DNA of 64,000 nt from Castor canadensis (taxonomy: Eukaryota; Chordata; Mammalia; Rodentia; Castoridae), in contig NC_133395.1 in the NCBI RefSeq assembly GCF_047511655.1, forward strand, positions 77,550,658 through 77,614,657, written 5' to 3'. Position 1 is the first letter of the stretch. Every line of letters starts with the position of its first letter. The position numbers and the translations under genes are program-made. Under the pieces are notes generated by a model. It was not told the DNA's origin and did no database searches. It saw nothing but the letters and a program-made list of their open reading frames with translations. Below, one piece after another: positions 21,105-32,292 of this stretch.

Positions 21105-21370
21105 AATGGTTTTATTTTTTCTTGTCAACATCTAAGAGTGGGTTTTGAATTTTATCAGTTTCTTCAGTGTTTACTGAGATAACTGTGTAATCTTTCTTGT
21201 TAGATCTATTAGTAGAGTGAATTATATTAAAATATTTTCTAATCATCCCATTCAAAATTTCCTAGTATAAATTTGGTCAGAGGGTTGAGATTATTTTAAC
21301 ATATCTCAATGTTTTACTGTGCCCTCTTTCTTATCTTGAAATTAAGTTTGTAGATATTGTGTATTTATAT
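21105..21370 (-). mobile_element. Old L1 ORF2 region, continuation
   Basis: Plus text 'ttttatcagtttcttcagtg', 'attaaaatattttctaatca' and 'cctagtataaatttggtcag' continues minus-strand L1 ORF2 from 20685. Confidence 0.65.
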
Positions 21371-21408
21371 TTCAATATAATAATAATAGCATTAAAATAT
21401 ATTGCACG

Positions 21409-21512
21409 AGCTGGGCGTGATGGTGTATGCCTATAATCCTAGTACTTAAGAGGTGGGGACAAGAGGATTACAAGTTTGAGGCCAGCCTGGGCTACACAGA
21501 AAGACAGACAAA
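21409..21512 (+). mobile_element. B1-like SINE monomer
   Basis: 'gctgggcgtgatggtgtatg' start, then 'gaggccagcctgggctacac' and an A-rich end. There is no dID unit directly attached. Confidence 0.82.
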
Positions 21513-21547
21513 CAAATGTACATGCACACTGCACTAAGCTTACGTGC

Positions 21548-21605
21548 ACAGGGCTGAGGGTGTAGCTCAGTGGTAGAGTGAATGCTTGCAGGAGGCCTAG
21601 CAATG
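21548..21605 (+). mobile_element. ID-like SINE fragment
   Basis: 'gggctgagggtgtagctcag' and 'tggtagagtgaatgcttgca'; 3' part missing. Confidence 0.65.
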
Positions 21606-22418
21606 GAATCATTGTGAGTGACACAAGTATACATTGTTTTGGAGATGTCAGTGATACAAACCTATTATCACCAGTGACGTGATTTTGCAAACAATTCTTA
21701 CTACCATCCAAATAAAGTACAAATTTTGCCTAGATTTATATTATAGTCGTATGCCTAGAAATTTCAGTGTATGTCAAAATGATGCAAAAATGTTTGTGCA
21801 TGTATGTAAAACAGAATTAGATGATAATCATTTTCTAAACATAAAAAATAATGAGTAAGTTTTTTAAACTCATGTAAACATTCACTATGACATTTATTAT
21901 TAGCAGAACTGTTCTGTGAACTGTAAGATATCTAGCATCTCTGATGCCCACCCACCAAACACCATTAGTAATCTCCTCTCACACCAACTACTTCAAGAAC
22001 CAAACATACTTCCACTCTGTTGAAAAATCACTGGACCAGACTAACTCTGTCTCAGCCAGTGTCATTTCAGTTCCACAAACACAGTCCATATCAAAGGCCA
22101 TGTCTTTTATGTAGACAGCTGAAACTTACGGAAAAACGTTCATCTTCACAAGTAGTAAAAAATAAAGACATACCATTTCCCTCAGATCAACTCACAATTG
22201 ATCTACAAAAATAGTACTGAATAATTCAAAGCAGTATGATACAGGCCCTCCCATTTATTTTCATTGAGGTGTAAAAATTGTAAAGCAACTTGGCAAGAGT
22301 CCTTCAGTGTATACCAGGCTATCCCATTTCTTTGGGTCTTTCCTAAAGAAACAATTACAAAATACAGAAAAAGAAACTTACAGAGGAAACCTGTCACCTC
22401 ACAGCTGGCAATAAAAAA
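21606..22418. other. AT-rich sequence, no gene
   Basis: No recognised repeat or exon over about 800 bases. Confidence 0.3.
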
Positions 22419-22420
22419 GA

Positions 22421-22590
22421 AAGCCAGGTGCATGTCTGTAATCCTATAATCCCACTCTGGAGGCTGAGACAGGAGGATCAAAAGCTTGAGGGCAGCCTGG
22501 GCAACTTAGCAAGTTTGAGACCAACCTGAGCTACACAGTGTGTATATGAGACCTTGTCTAGAAAAAAAAAAGGAAGGAAGGAAGGAGGAA
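22421..22590 (+). mobile_element. B1-like SINE with internal duplication
   Basis: The B1 head 'ccaggtgcatgtctgtaatc' is followed by two 'gcctggg'/'cctgagc' type blocks (22495-22535), which suggests an internal tandem duplication. A tail at 22562-22570 leads into GGAA repeats. Confidence 0.7.
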
Positions 22591-22618
22591 AAAAAGCAAA
22601 AGAGAAAAAGAAAGAGGC
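22571..22618. repeat. (GGAA)n purine tract
   Basis: AGGAAGG repeats and A/G-rich continuation growing from the SINE tail. Confidence 0.75.
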
Positions 22619-22624
22619 CAGGTT

Positions 22625-22800
22625 CTAACAGCCCGTTCAAGGGCACACTCTTAATGACCAGATGACTTCCCACTAGGTGTCATTTCTTTTTAAGAACATT
22701 TATGTTCAATCACCTTCTAATGGTGCTGGGAACTGGGGACTAAACCTTCAACACGTGGACCTTGGGGCCACTTACCTGAACCATAGCAATTGGTTAGAAA
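22625..22800 (-). mobile_element. ERVL-MaLR LTR fragment
   Basis: Plus text 'caagggcacactcttaatga', 'ccagatgacttcccactagg' and 'aacacgtggaccttggggcc' matches the minus-strand 5' half of the MaLR LTR family seen at 51925. Confidence 0.65.
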
Positions 22801-23148
22801 TGTAGTGGAAACAAATGATTTCCCATTATTGTTTGAAAAAAAGTCTAGGATAAATTTTGCAATAAATAAGCAGGATCCATATTTTAAAAAACCTACAAAA
22901 CTCTTGGAAGGCAAAAATTTTCTGAGTAGGAAAACCTAATAGTCTAAAGCTGTTGGTATTTTGTTTTGTTTAAAGCTGCCATTTTTTCAAGTTAATGTGT
23001 ACATATCACACTCCATTTAAAATTCTAATGGAATGCTTTTCTTCTTGAAACATGACTGTATGTTTTTAAAGTTTATCTATATGGAAAAATGCTTGAGAAT
23101 TTTTTTGTTTTTGAGGAAAATGTATTCAGAGAAAAATTTCCCCAATAG
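22801..23148. other. AT-rich sequence, no gene
   Basis: Nothing recognised. Confidence 0.3.
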
Positions 23149-23188
23149 ATAAATTGAACCCAGGGTCTTGTGCATGCTAGGCAAGGGA
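23149..23188 (-). mobile_element. ID-like SINE core fragment
   Basis: Only 'ttgaacccagggtcttgtgc' and 'atgctaggcaag' remain. Confidence 0.5.
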
Positions 23189-23199
23189 AGGAGTAATTT

Positions 23200-23700
23200 T
23201 AAACTAGAAAAAATGCAGATGAATATAACATTGAAGCAGAGAATTCCTCAGAATGACATCACAAATAGAAACTGTAAAGAAAATGCTCAACTTGTATAGA
23301 AAAATCTTAAAATTCTATATGCTGAAAATCTCAACATATAACACAAATAAAGAATTAATCTCCTTAAAATAAAATGTTTTACAAATTAATAAGAAAAAGA
23401 CAAACATGGCAATGGAAAACTTATATTCAGCTTAAAAACTGAATAAGAAATTTGTAAAAGGAGCATAAACTGTCATTCTGCAGTGAGAAAATGTTAACTG
23501 TAGCTTGTAACATAAGTCAGAAAATAGGGGAAAACTCTAGCTAATAATCCTTGCACATCATTTTGGTGAATATTTAAAGGAATCTTAATTTTCAGTATTG
23601 CTGAAGATTTGCAGAATATAGATATACAATAAGATGTGTGTTGTTTATAAACTAAAGTGACTTTTCTGTAGATCAAGTTGATACAGATAGTAAACTTTAA
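23200..23700 (+). mobile_element. Probable old L1 fragment
   Basis: A-rich plus-strand sequence with L1 ORF2-like words ('aattaataagaaaaagacaa', 'ggcaatggaaaacttatatt'). The match is weak and no gene is present. Confidence 0.4.
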
Positions 23701-23710
23701 CAAAATCAGG

Positions 23711-23739
23711 TTGTGTGTGTATGTGTGTGTGTGTGTGTT
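23711..23739. repeat. (GT)n microsatellite
   Basis: Roughly 28 bases of GT dinucleotides with one interruption. Confidence 0.9.
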
Positions 23740-23830
23740 TGGTTTTTTTTTTTATATATTGGGGTTTAAACTCTGGCTCTTGGACTTGCTAGATAGGTGC
23801 TTTAACACTTGAGCGACACCCCAGTCCTAA
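23740..23830 (-). mobile_element. dID SINE
   Basis: T-run then 'ttggggtttaaactctggct' and 'gataggtgctttaacacttg', the minus-strand dID unit. Confidence 0.75.
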
Positions 23831-23930
23831 AAAAAAACAAAACAAAAACTATATTTACCCAGATTAAGATTTTTGCTTAGAAAGCTTTTTTAGTAACATG
23901 AGAAATAATTTCATTTAAAAGATGGATGGA

Positions 23931-24004
23931 GGGAAGGGGGGAGAAATGGCCCAAACATTGTACACACATATGAATAAAAGAAAAAAAAATCAGAATGTTG
24001 AAAA
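23931..24004 (+). mobile_element. Very short L1 3' end insertion with TSD
   Basis: Only the last about 50 bases of the young L1 are present ('gagaaatggcccaaacattg', then 'cacatatgaataaaag'), followed by A9, the extra bases 'tcagaatgttg' and a second A-run. The perfect 14-base duplication aaaagatggatgga lies at 23917-23930 and 24005-24018. The bases between the two A-runs are not L1 and look like a small 3' transduction of the source-locus flank. Confidence 0.9.
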
Positions 24005-24018
24005 AAAAGATGGATGGA

Positions 24019-24215
24019 AAAACATGATACATAAAATTTAAATTTTTAGGTTTTTAAAAACCTCAAGGAAGAAATGTAGATTGAAGCACAACATAAAGTT
24101 GACAGAGTTATCTTCAGGTGTTTTAAGCATTCTTGTTCTCTTTTCTAAATTTCCCACTGCTACTGAAGGAATGTCTTTATAACTAAAAAATACAACTCAT
24201 TATGTTTTAATCAAT
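24019..24215. other. Unique AT-rich sequence
   Basis: No feature recognised. Confidence 0.3.
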
Positions 24216-24217
24216 GC

Positions 24218-24290
24218 TGCAAATGTCTAACCCTGTGCTTGGCCCTTGAGGGCATTCAGCGAATATTTGTCAAATTGAATTGTTCCCTGG
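24218..24290 (+). mobile_element. L2 3' end fragment
   Basis: 'ctgtgcttggcccttgaggg' and 'cattcagcgaatatttgtca' follow the remembered L2 3' end. Confidence 0.6.
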
Positions 24291-24940
24291 CTACTGAGCT
24301 CATCTACAATTTTTTAAACATTTAGAATTCTCTCTTTCAGAAAGGGATTTAAACACTGATTCATATAACACTTAATCCTTAGGTACATACCAATTGAGTA
24401 ATTCATTAATTACCCAAGCTTTGGACTTTCCAGGAACATACAGAGAATTTAGACGTCTGGGTTGCTAGATGTTCTCTTGGCACCAAAAACCAAATTTAAA
24501 AACTTTCAAATATCTGCAAATATTTCTAAAGCATCTCTACTTACATTGTATGTGTCTTTTTTACCCTAAAGTCTAAAGAATTTTCATACTCAAATTATTT
24601 TAGGTAATTGTTTGGTTTTATTATAATTTCACAATATGGTGATTTAGAGGGCAGATTAGCTTCTAAAATTATATCTGGAAGGAGTTCTTTATCCTACAAA
24701 AAGGTATCAAACTCTGGATCTTAAAAAAAAATGCCCAGAAAGAGACTTCTCAGAAAGAGAATTTCAGCAGTTGGATTTTTATCAAGGGCTCTTTGGGCAA
24801 AAAATATGTCCAGGTTGTCTTTCTCAGGTACACATGTGAATCTAGCATTTAGTAAGATTGCTTCTGGGGTATAAATACCCTGTGCTCTTAGTTTCTTAGA
24901 TATTTGGAGATTTTTCTTTCTTCTGCTCAAAAACAAAACA
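24291..24940. other. AT-rich sequence, no gene
   Basis: An 89-codon minus-strand open frame (24721-24990) is present without a recognisable domain. Confidence 0.3.
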
Positions 24941-24942
24941 TG

Positions 24943-24956
24943 GCGCCACCTACTAG
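24943..24956 (-). promoter_or_regulatory. CTCF-like motif candidate
   Basis: gcgccacctactag matches 13 of 14 positions of the reverse form of the CTCF core (SYGCCMYCTRSTGG). It lies in otherwise AT-rich unique DNA. The motif match alone does not show binding. Confidence 0.4.
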
Positions 24957-24984
24957 CATTCTCTAGTATTACAATTTGAGTTTT

Positions 24985-25085
24985 CTTCATTTAACACTTT
25001 TGAACTCCAATTGAGTGAAGCACTTACTCCTCTGAGGAGGAGTAAGACACGATCCCTGCCATGAGCAAACTTGCAGTCTAACTGA
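24985..25085 (-). mobile_element. L2-like 3' end fragment
   Basis: 'acgatccctgccatgagcaa' and 'acttgcagtctaactgagaa' match the reverse L2 end. Left boundary is unclear. Confidence 0.5.
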
Positions 25086-25940
25086 GAAGACGCACATTGC
25101 CGAAGAGTATTTGGGGCACATGGTGCCAGAGGAACATGAATCATTTAAGTATCCTCTTAGTCTTGGTATTTTCTATGGACACTGGAGAGACCAGAGGCTC
25201 TAGACAGGGAAGCTGTAGAAAAATAGCTTCAAGAATCCCACATAAAAATCTCCTTCCATATTCAAAAGCAGTATTAATTTGTCTCCTAATATTCAATGCT
25301 TGGGGATATCAGGAGCTATTGTATCAAAATTGTTCATTTTAAGTAAGTACTCAGAGTTGAGATCGCAAAGATTATCTCTCACTGTAAAGTCATCTTATTG
25401 ATGGTTACTGTTGAGCATTTCAAGCTTTTTAGTATAGCACCTTACAAATAAACTTAAATTCACTTTTAATTCCCACTTTTTCTTGTTCTTGACCATAATA
25501 AGATCTTGCACTTGTCCCCCAAGTCAGCAGAAAAATTCAAGGTGATCAAATTAAGAGTCTCAAAGTTGGTGAAATTAACAGGTAAATTTCTCAGGGAAAA
25601 CTTTTCAGAAGAAAAATATTTAACCTCACCCTTAATGTTTTCTTGCAAATCTTTCCATTCTTCTTCAGTTGAGGGCCCAAGGGTCTAGGCGCTTGTTTCT
25701 ATCTCACATGATATCTTTGAGGTATACTCCCGTGGATGATTGTAAATATGGTAAGTATGCTTTATTTTAATTGTGGTATAGTGTTCTGGTGTGTGAATAT
25801 AGTATAATTGATTCACTTTCTTTATGTTGAATGTTTGGCCTCCATATGCTGCTGGAAGTCAGTATTTAGAGCTCTACCTTGCATTTCCAACATCATAGGA
25901 CCATTTTAGCCTTCTAACATCAAATAAATATCAGGGGAGT
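25086..25940. other. Unique sequence, no gene
   Basis: No repeat or exon recognised. Confidence 0.3.
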
Positions 25941-25944
25941 GGGG

Positions 25945-26062
25945 AAGCTGGGAGTACTGATGCATGCCTGAAATCCCAGCACTTCAGAGGCAGAGGCGGA
26001 AATACTTTTGGAGTTCAAGGCCAGCCTGGACTCATGATGAGGCCCTGTCTTAAAAAAAATAT
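25945..26062 (+). mobile_element. B1-like SINE monomer
   Basis: 'gctgggagtactgatgcatg' start, 'gttcaaggccagcctggact' core and an A-rich end. Confidence 0.78.
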
Positions 26063-26229
26063 ATGATTGTGAGTCCCCTCGTTTTTTCCTTTCCCTCCAA
26101 GTCAACCATTTCATTTCAATCTAATTTTGTCAGAGCTTAGATCAAGCTTTAATATAATTGAATGGTTACTTATTGATTTTTTTTTTTTTTTTACAGTTTA
26201 GGTCTTCTCTATCAGTTTTCCACCATGAT

Positions 26230-26480
26230 AAAAATTAATGGAAACACTTCTGTAGCACTTAGCATGTGCCAAGCACTCTTCTGGCTCCTTCTATGTATTA
26301 ATTTATTTACTGATCACAATAGCTGTGAGTATTACTATTGCTATCATTTCACAGATGAGGAAGCTGAGGAGCAAGGAGATCTGGTAATGTCCCCAAAGTC
26401 ATACATCTCCCAAGAGCCTCACAGGCGACTTGGTTTCACAGGTGCGGCTCTTGATGACCAGGTTACTCTGTCTCCAGAAG
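26230..26480 (-). mobile_element. MIR SINE
   Basis: Plus text 'tagcatgtgccaagcactct', 'ttcacagatgaggaagctga' and 'ggagatctggtaatgtcccc' is the reverse of MIR in order. Confidence 0.78.
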
Positions 26481-27234
26481 AAGGACTCAGCTTCCTTTCC
26501 TCCCTGCCCCAGCATGCCTACTCACCCATCCTACCCCTTCCAAATAGAGTCACATTGCAATTTTGATTGCATCAATATTCAGTACTTCCACATGGACCCA
26601 AACCTGGGAAGACCCAGGGCCCAAAAGTGAGTCATCTCCCCTAACCCATAGAGACAGGAGCAAAGGTAAACGTGCGTGTTGTATATGCCTTTGAGAGTTG
26701 TGGTTGTTCGCATGCAGCGAAAGCTGCCTGAAACCTGCCTGAAAGGACACCTTATTCTACCCCACACTTTATTGGTAATTTTGCTGGTATAATAAATTTG
26801 GGAATAACTTTCACATTCATTGTCATATATCAATAGATGCCATCTATCATTTGCAGTCTGCTCTTTGATCCTTTATATTTGATATCTTTTTTTCTCTCTG
26901 TGGGACATTCATTTTGTCCCCGCTGTTCTGAAAATTCACAACTATGTGCCTTGGCTTGGATGTATTGTTGTCTGTCATGCCAGGCATTCAGCAGGCTGTT
27001 CAGGAAACTCATGTCTTTCAGTTCTGGGAGATTTTCCTGGATTATTTCATGACTGAGTATTCTCCTCCCATCTTTAATTGCCCCCATCAGAAAATCCATT
27101 ATTAAGGTGTAATACCTTCTGGACTGGTTCTCTAATTAAAAAAATTTTTTTTGCCTTGTTCCAATAGTTTTGATTTTTGGTTCATTTTTAGGGAATGTTT
27201 CCCAACTTTTTATCCATTTCTTTCTTTTTTAGAT

Positions 27235-27238
<4 letters not shown>
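26481..27238. other. Unclassified, possibly ancient repeat, no gene
   Basis: 26840-27120 has the texture of a very old LINE ('gttctgggagattttcctgg'), but I cannot assign it. Confidence 0.3.

Positions 27239-27270
<32 letters not shown>
27238..27270. repeat. (TG)n microsatellite
   Basis: About 30 bases of pure TG repeat at the tail side of a minus-strand SINE. Confidence 0.92.
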
Positions 27271-27271
<1 letters not shown>

Positions 27272-27486
27272 TACTGAAGATCAAACCCAGGGTCTTGAGC
27301 ACACTAGGTAAGAGCATTACCACTGAGCTACATCCCCAGCACTTGATTTTTTGAGACAGGGTCACGATATATAGTTCAGGCTGGTCTTGAACTCCTGTGT
27401 AGCCCAGACTGCCCTCTAACTGGTGATCCTCCTGCCTCTCCCTCCCAAGTGCTGGGATTATAGGAGTGTGCCACCACACCCGGCTG
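27271..27486 (-). mobile_element. B1-dID type SINE pair
   Basis: Minus-strand ID unit (27271-27345, 'gaagatcaaacccagggtct') followed by a well-preserved B1 unit ending 'ctgggattataggagtgtgc' to 'caccacacccggctg'. The B1 half is close to the murid B1 type and carries the 'tgtagcccagactgccct' segment. Confidence 0.82.
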
Positions 27487-29945
27487 TATCCATTTCTTCT
27501 ACTGAGGGAACAAGCCTACAAAAAAATGTTCTATTAACATTTTTTCCAATAATTGCTATTTTTTTCTGAATTTTCCTTTAGAAGTTACATTTTGTTCTTT
27601 CTCATGGGCACCATATTGTTTGTATTTCTCTAAAGATATCCATGGTGGTTTTTTTCCTAACTTCTTGCCTCATCAATGGTTTCCCCCAGGCTAATTTTTC
27701 CCTGTTTATCTGTTTTGATCTCTGTGTCTCAGGTTAGATGCTCTCCGCTCTCCGCTCTCCTCGGGTGACTGGCAATTCTATTGAAAAGTGAAAACCTAAT
27801 GGCTGATGGCAGGTTCTAGCAATTAGACGGAGTGTTACTGTGAGGTGATCTGATGGAACCATTTATTGGTAGGATATTTGATGACACTATGTTTGGATTT
27901 TTCTTCTTATAATGGACATATTCTTCAGAGAAAACTCTTCCAGTTTTCTGCCAGGATCTCAGCATCCAGCCTGCACTTCTTTATTTCCTCTAGCTGTTTC
28001 CAATAGCATCTCTCCGCCCCCAGCTCCACCTAAGGTCTCAGTCTGTAACTCTCTGCAGGGAACAAGCCTCAAGCTTTTGAATGGGAAGGAAGAGGGCAGT
28101 CTCCCAGCAGTTAGAGTGACAGGGAAGATTTGATGACCATTTCTTTTGTGACAGACTTTTAACCAACCTTCGCTATTTATTCTCCCACGTCCACTCCCAC
28201 TTCACGGGTTAGAATGCAGCCTATTCCCGAGCCTTTCTGAAATGTGTATTACAAACTATAGTGGTTGCTAGGTTTCCCCACTGTTGGCAAGGAGTTGCTT
28301 TTATTTTTTTTAAATTTCTGAATTCTTTCTCATTCATCTATTTTCCTTAAAAATTCTGAAAATGAGGAAGGGCCCAGCATGCAATGACTGTCAGTCCAGC
28401 CATGGCATGAGAAAGGGAGTGGGGTCAATCTGTTATGGCCCCCTGATTGGCCCAGCATTGGCTCCCCTCCCCAGCCAGGAACCACCCAAAGAAGTGATGG
28501 GCCCACGAGGGCTTGATACCTTGGTTTGTGGACAAAGTACTCAGTACTAAGGACCCAGCAGGTTCCACTCATTACCTCTGTACTCAACTTTGTCCTCACC
28601 ACAGACCTGAGAGGGAGGTTCCCTGTCCCCATTTATCCTGCCATCGGGAGCCTAGACTGGCTCCTTATTCCCAGTTTACTTTGTTCCTCTGTGGCAGAGC
28701 CTCCCTTCTGCTGTATGCTGGCGGCCAGCTGCGCATAAGTCAGGAGAGGTAGCAAGATTGGCCTCTGCCCAATGCTGGAGGCGAAGACGTCCAGAGTGAT
28801 TGGCGTGTGTCCTGGGGGGATGAGACTCCTACAAACACAGCTCGGTTCTTAGCAACAAACTGTTTGTTTTCCTCCTGGCTAATCTACCCCTCCCCCAGAC
28901 AGACAATGAGGCCATCTGTCCAAGCATGGTCAGGGGCAGGGAACCTGAACTCTAACTGGACAGTGTCTCTTTCTGAGGAGAAAGGAATGCACAATCAGGG
29001 AGTTACTCAGCAGAAGGAGTCAGAGGATCACCACGGTTAGGCATGACTTCTCTAGGCTGTGAAAACTCCCAGAATTCCTAGAGATCCCCCTAGGGTGCAC
29101 CACCAGGCACACCTGTCTTCTTGACCCAGATCCTAAAGACTATATTTTTACTAGGTTACCTAAGTCCTAGAACACCCCTTGTTGTATTTATTTTTGTTAA
29201 GTTATTGATATTTTTGCCTACATTTCATAATTGGTTTGATAACAAAGTTCTAGAACCTTCTCTTGTGGTGTTTGGATTTGCTTTAAAATGGGAAGTGCTT
29301 CCATTGACCTTTTGATTTCAGAGTGACATTATTGTAAATCTTTCTGTTTTATCTGCCTGTCTCTTTTCCCTTCCTCCAGACTTGACATGACACTCAGGAA
29401 TGCCAAGTGTGCTTCTCCTGCGAACTTGGGGTTTGAGTGAATGTTGTTTGGGGGAAGAGAGAGTTCAGGCAGGACTCCTCTGGGAGCATGGATGGGTTCT
29501 TCCCCTAAGTTCTCTACTCCACTCTGTCCCATAACCTGTCTTTTATCCTGACTCTGAATAAACCTTCAGTTTATTGTGTCTTCTCTCAAGCTCTTTCTGT
29601 AGCCGCAAAAAGTAGAAAAGCATCAGAGCGTGGTAAAGAAGAAAACAGAAAAATTGAAAATAAGTGTAGAGTAAGTCTTTGACCTCTACTTGGCTTACAG
29701 TCAGAGGGCTTGTGTCTCTGTGTTTCCATGTGGTAGGACTGGGCTCACCTACTGGCTTTGTCCAAATCCATGTTCTTGAAATTCAGGTGGTCCCCTTGCT
29801 CACAAAATGAGGGGTTGGATCAGAGGATCTTCACATCCTTTCAGTTCTGATATTTTTTCTTTGGCATATTCTTTGCATACTAAATTAATAAATCAAGGTA
29901 ATGTGTTTCTTTAGAAAAAGAACTTCTGAGAATTTGCTCTTGCCT
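27487..29945. other. Long mostly unique stretch, no gene
   Basis: About 2.4 kb with no recent repeat. It includes a small tandem of ctctccg units at 27744-27762. Open frames near 28330-28750 on both strands overlap each other and show no domain. I find no exon I can support. Confidence 0.35.
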
Positions 29946-30190
29946 CTTTTTTTTGTTTTTTGTGGGACTGGGGTTTGAACTCAGGGCTTCACGCTTGCAA
30001 AGCAGGCCTCTACTGCTTAGGTGGACCAACAGTTCATTTTGCTCTGTTTATTTTTTTTGCTCTGGTTATTTATTGGCAGGGGCGGGGGGGGGTTCTGGAA
30101 CTATTTGCCCCGGCTGGCCTCAAAACTTGATCCTCCCAATCTCAGTCTCCCAAGTAGCTAGGATTACAGGTGTGAGGCCTGTGCCCAGTC
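29946..30190 (-). mobile_element. B1-dID dimeric SINE
   Basis: dID unit ('gactggggtttgaactcagg' on plus), a long T/G-rich linker with a G-run at 30079-30091, and the B1 head ending 'ctaggattacaggtgtgagg'. Confidence 0.82.
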
Positions 30191-30244
30191 TACCTTGAAT
30201 TTTTAACTGCTTTCTTAGCATCAGACTTCTTCACGCATTTTTAT

Positions 30245-30445
30245 TTTTAGAACTGGTTGCTTTCAGAACCCAGCCACTATGCCATAAAGAAGTCACTCCA
30301 CCAAGGGGCCTCCTGTGGCCACAGTGGGGCTATCCCCGCAGACACCGCCATACCCTGCCAAATTGTAGACTCATGAATACGAAATACTTGTGGCTATCGT
30401 TTTAAGCCACTGTGTTGGAGGAGGGGTGTTACTCATGAACACTGC
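30245..30445 (+). mobile_element. MLT1-like ERVL-MaLR LTR fragment
   Basis: 'gctatcgttttaagccactg' followed by 'tgttggaggaggggtgttac' is the typical MLT1 3' LTR end. Preceding sequence is consistent but diverged. Confidence 0.6.
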
Positions 30446-31004
30446 CTAAAATTTTCAAGGTTGCCTCTTTGTGCTCCAAGAGGTCACTGTCTGGGGACCA
30501 TCCATGGACTGCTGTCTGTAAGCTTCAGTGAGTGGCTTGGCTTAGCCACTAGGTGTGGCTCCTTCCTCTCTGAAGCCTGCCATTCTCCTACAACAGTGGC
30601 ACCTCAAGCTGCATCTGGTGGTCAAATGGGACCATCTAACCTTGGCTCTAAGTAATGCTACTTACCCAGCTCTCCATCTCACAAAAACATCTGGAATCTT
30701 TGTTGTCCCCAGCCTTGGGACTTCCAGTGAAGTTCCCTCCCGCTTCTGCAGCTCCAGCCCCCTCCCTGTCTTGACGGCCCATCCCAGGAGGGGAGGGTTT
30801 TCTCATGCAAGCAGATTTCCAGCCTCAATCCTGCTACTCCCCCACTATGAGGGCCACTTCTACCTGCTCCTTGGAAGTTCTAGTGAAGGAAGATGTTTGC
30901 CTTGATTTTGAGCCAGCTGATTCTTAACTTTTCTTCTATCTTACATATATTGTGTTCAGTTCAGAGGGTGTTTTAAAAGCATGAGCCTACTGCCCATCTT
31001 TTTT
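30446..31004. other. Unique sequence, no gene
   Basis: Moderately GC-rich. Overlapping 64- and 116-codon open frames have no recognisable domain. Confidence 0.3.
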
Positions 31005-31414
31005 TTTTCTTTCATTTTTATTAGGATATATTCATTGTGCAGAGGAGTTTATTGTGACAATTCTGAATAGCCTTACAGTGTACATTGGTTAAATCACCCC
31101 CACCATCTCTCCCTTTCTGCAAACCCCTCCCTGCCCGACTTAAAACAACTGCAGGAGGTTTCATCGTTCTATTTCTTATATGCATATGAAGCCCATCAAC
31201 CATATTCCCTCACCTTCATCTCCTCCATTCCCCCTCCTATAAGTACCCCCCAACACCATACCTGTTTTACAGGCCTGTCTTTCATTTTTTATTCCAAAGT
31301 CCGTGTTTAAAGGGGGTTTTCAAAGTACTCCAGCTGCAAATATACTTAACTTCGGTCAGTTCAACCCTTTCCCTTACCCCTCCCTCTCAATCCCCCATTA
31401 TTCGACAGCTTTTA

Positions 31415-32292
31415 TTTTATTTTATTTTTTTATTATTCATATGTGCATACAATGCTTGGGTCATTTCTCCCCTCTTCCCCCACCCCCGCCCTTACCACCC
31501 ACTCCGCCTCCTCCCTCTCCCCCCCCAATACCCAGCAGAAACTATTTTGCCCTTATTTCTAATTTTGTTGTAGAGAGAGTATAAGCTATAATAGGAAGGA
31601 ACAAGAGTTTTTGCTGGTTGAGATAAGGATAGCTATACAGGGCATTGACTCACATTGATTTCCTGTGCGTGGGTGTTACCTTCTAGGTTAATTCTTTTTG
31701 ATCTAACCTTTTCTCTAGTTCCTGGTCCCCTTTTCCTATTGGCCTCAGTTGCTTTAAGGTATCTGCTTTAGTTTCTCTGCGTTAAGAGCAACAAATGCTA
31801 CCTAGTTTTTTAGGTGTCTTACCTATCCTCACCCCTCCCTTGTGTGCTCTCGCTTTTATCATGTGCTCAAAGTCCAATCCCCTTGTTGTGTTTGCCCTTG
31901 AGCTAATGTCCGCATATGAGGGAGAACATATGATTTTTGGTCTTTTGGGCCAGGCTAACCTCACTCAGAATGATGTTCTCCAATTCCATCCACTTACCAG
32001 CGAATGATAACATTTCATTCTTCTTCATGGCTGCATAAAATTCCATTGTGTATAGATACCACATTTTCTTGATCCATTCATCAGTAGTGAGGCATCTTGG
32101 CTGTTTCCATAACTTGGCTATTGTGAGTAGTGCTGCAATAAACATGGGTGTGCAGGTGCCTCTGGAGTAACCTGTGTCACAGTCTTCTGGGTATATCCCC
32201 AAGAGTGGTATTGCTGGATCAAATGGAATGTAAACTAGTACAATCACTCTGGAAAAAAATTTGGAGGCTACTTAAAAAGCTAAACATTGATT
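31415..32292 (-). mobile_element. L1 with 5' inversion (twin priming)
   Basis: 31415 to about 32226 is a normal minus-strand L1 3' end plus ORF2 C-terminus. From about 32225 to 32290 the sequence flips to plus-sense L1 ('aatgtaaactagtacaatca' to 'ctaaacattga'), corresponding to the ORF2 stretch just upstream of the break. Against the copy at 10.0-12.4 kb only about four bases are missing at the junction, and GG is shared by both arms. This is the classic 5'-inversion signature. Confidence 0.93.
31903..32226 (-). pseudogene. L1 ORF2 C-terminal tail relic
   Basis: The minus-strand frame is open from the inversion point to a stop at 31903. It encodes the last about 105 residues of L1 ORF2p (starts near [19 protein letters not shown], includes DEWIKKMWYLYTMEFYAAM). 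The frame is intact here, unlike the copy at 10.9 kb, which indicates a fairly young age. It has no catalytic domain. Confidence 0.88.

Noticed and set aside
21548..21605. tRNA gene
   Set aside because: The tRNA-like boxes belong to ID-type SINEs throughout the window; no complete cloverleaf with an acceptor stem.
27238..27270. CRISPR-like or regulatory repeat array
   Set aside because: Simple TG microsatellite at a SINE tail; no spaced repeats anywhere in the window.
28330..28752. Possible exon with overlapping open frames on both strands
   Set aside because: Frames on both strands compete, with no domain, no consistent splice sites and no coding periodicity that I can see.
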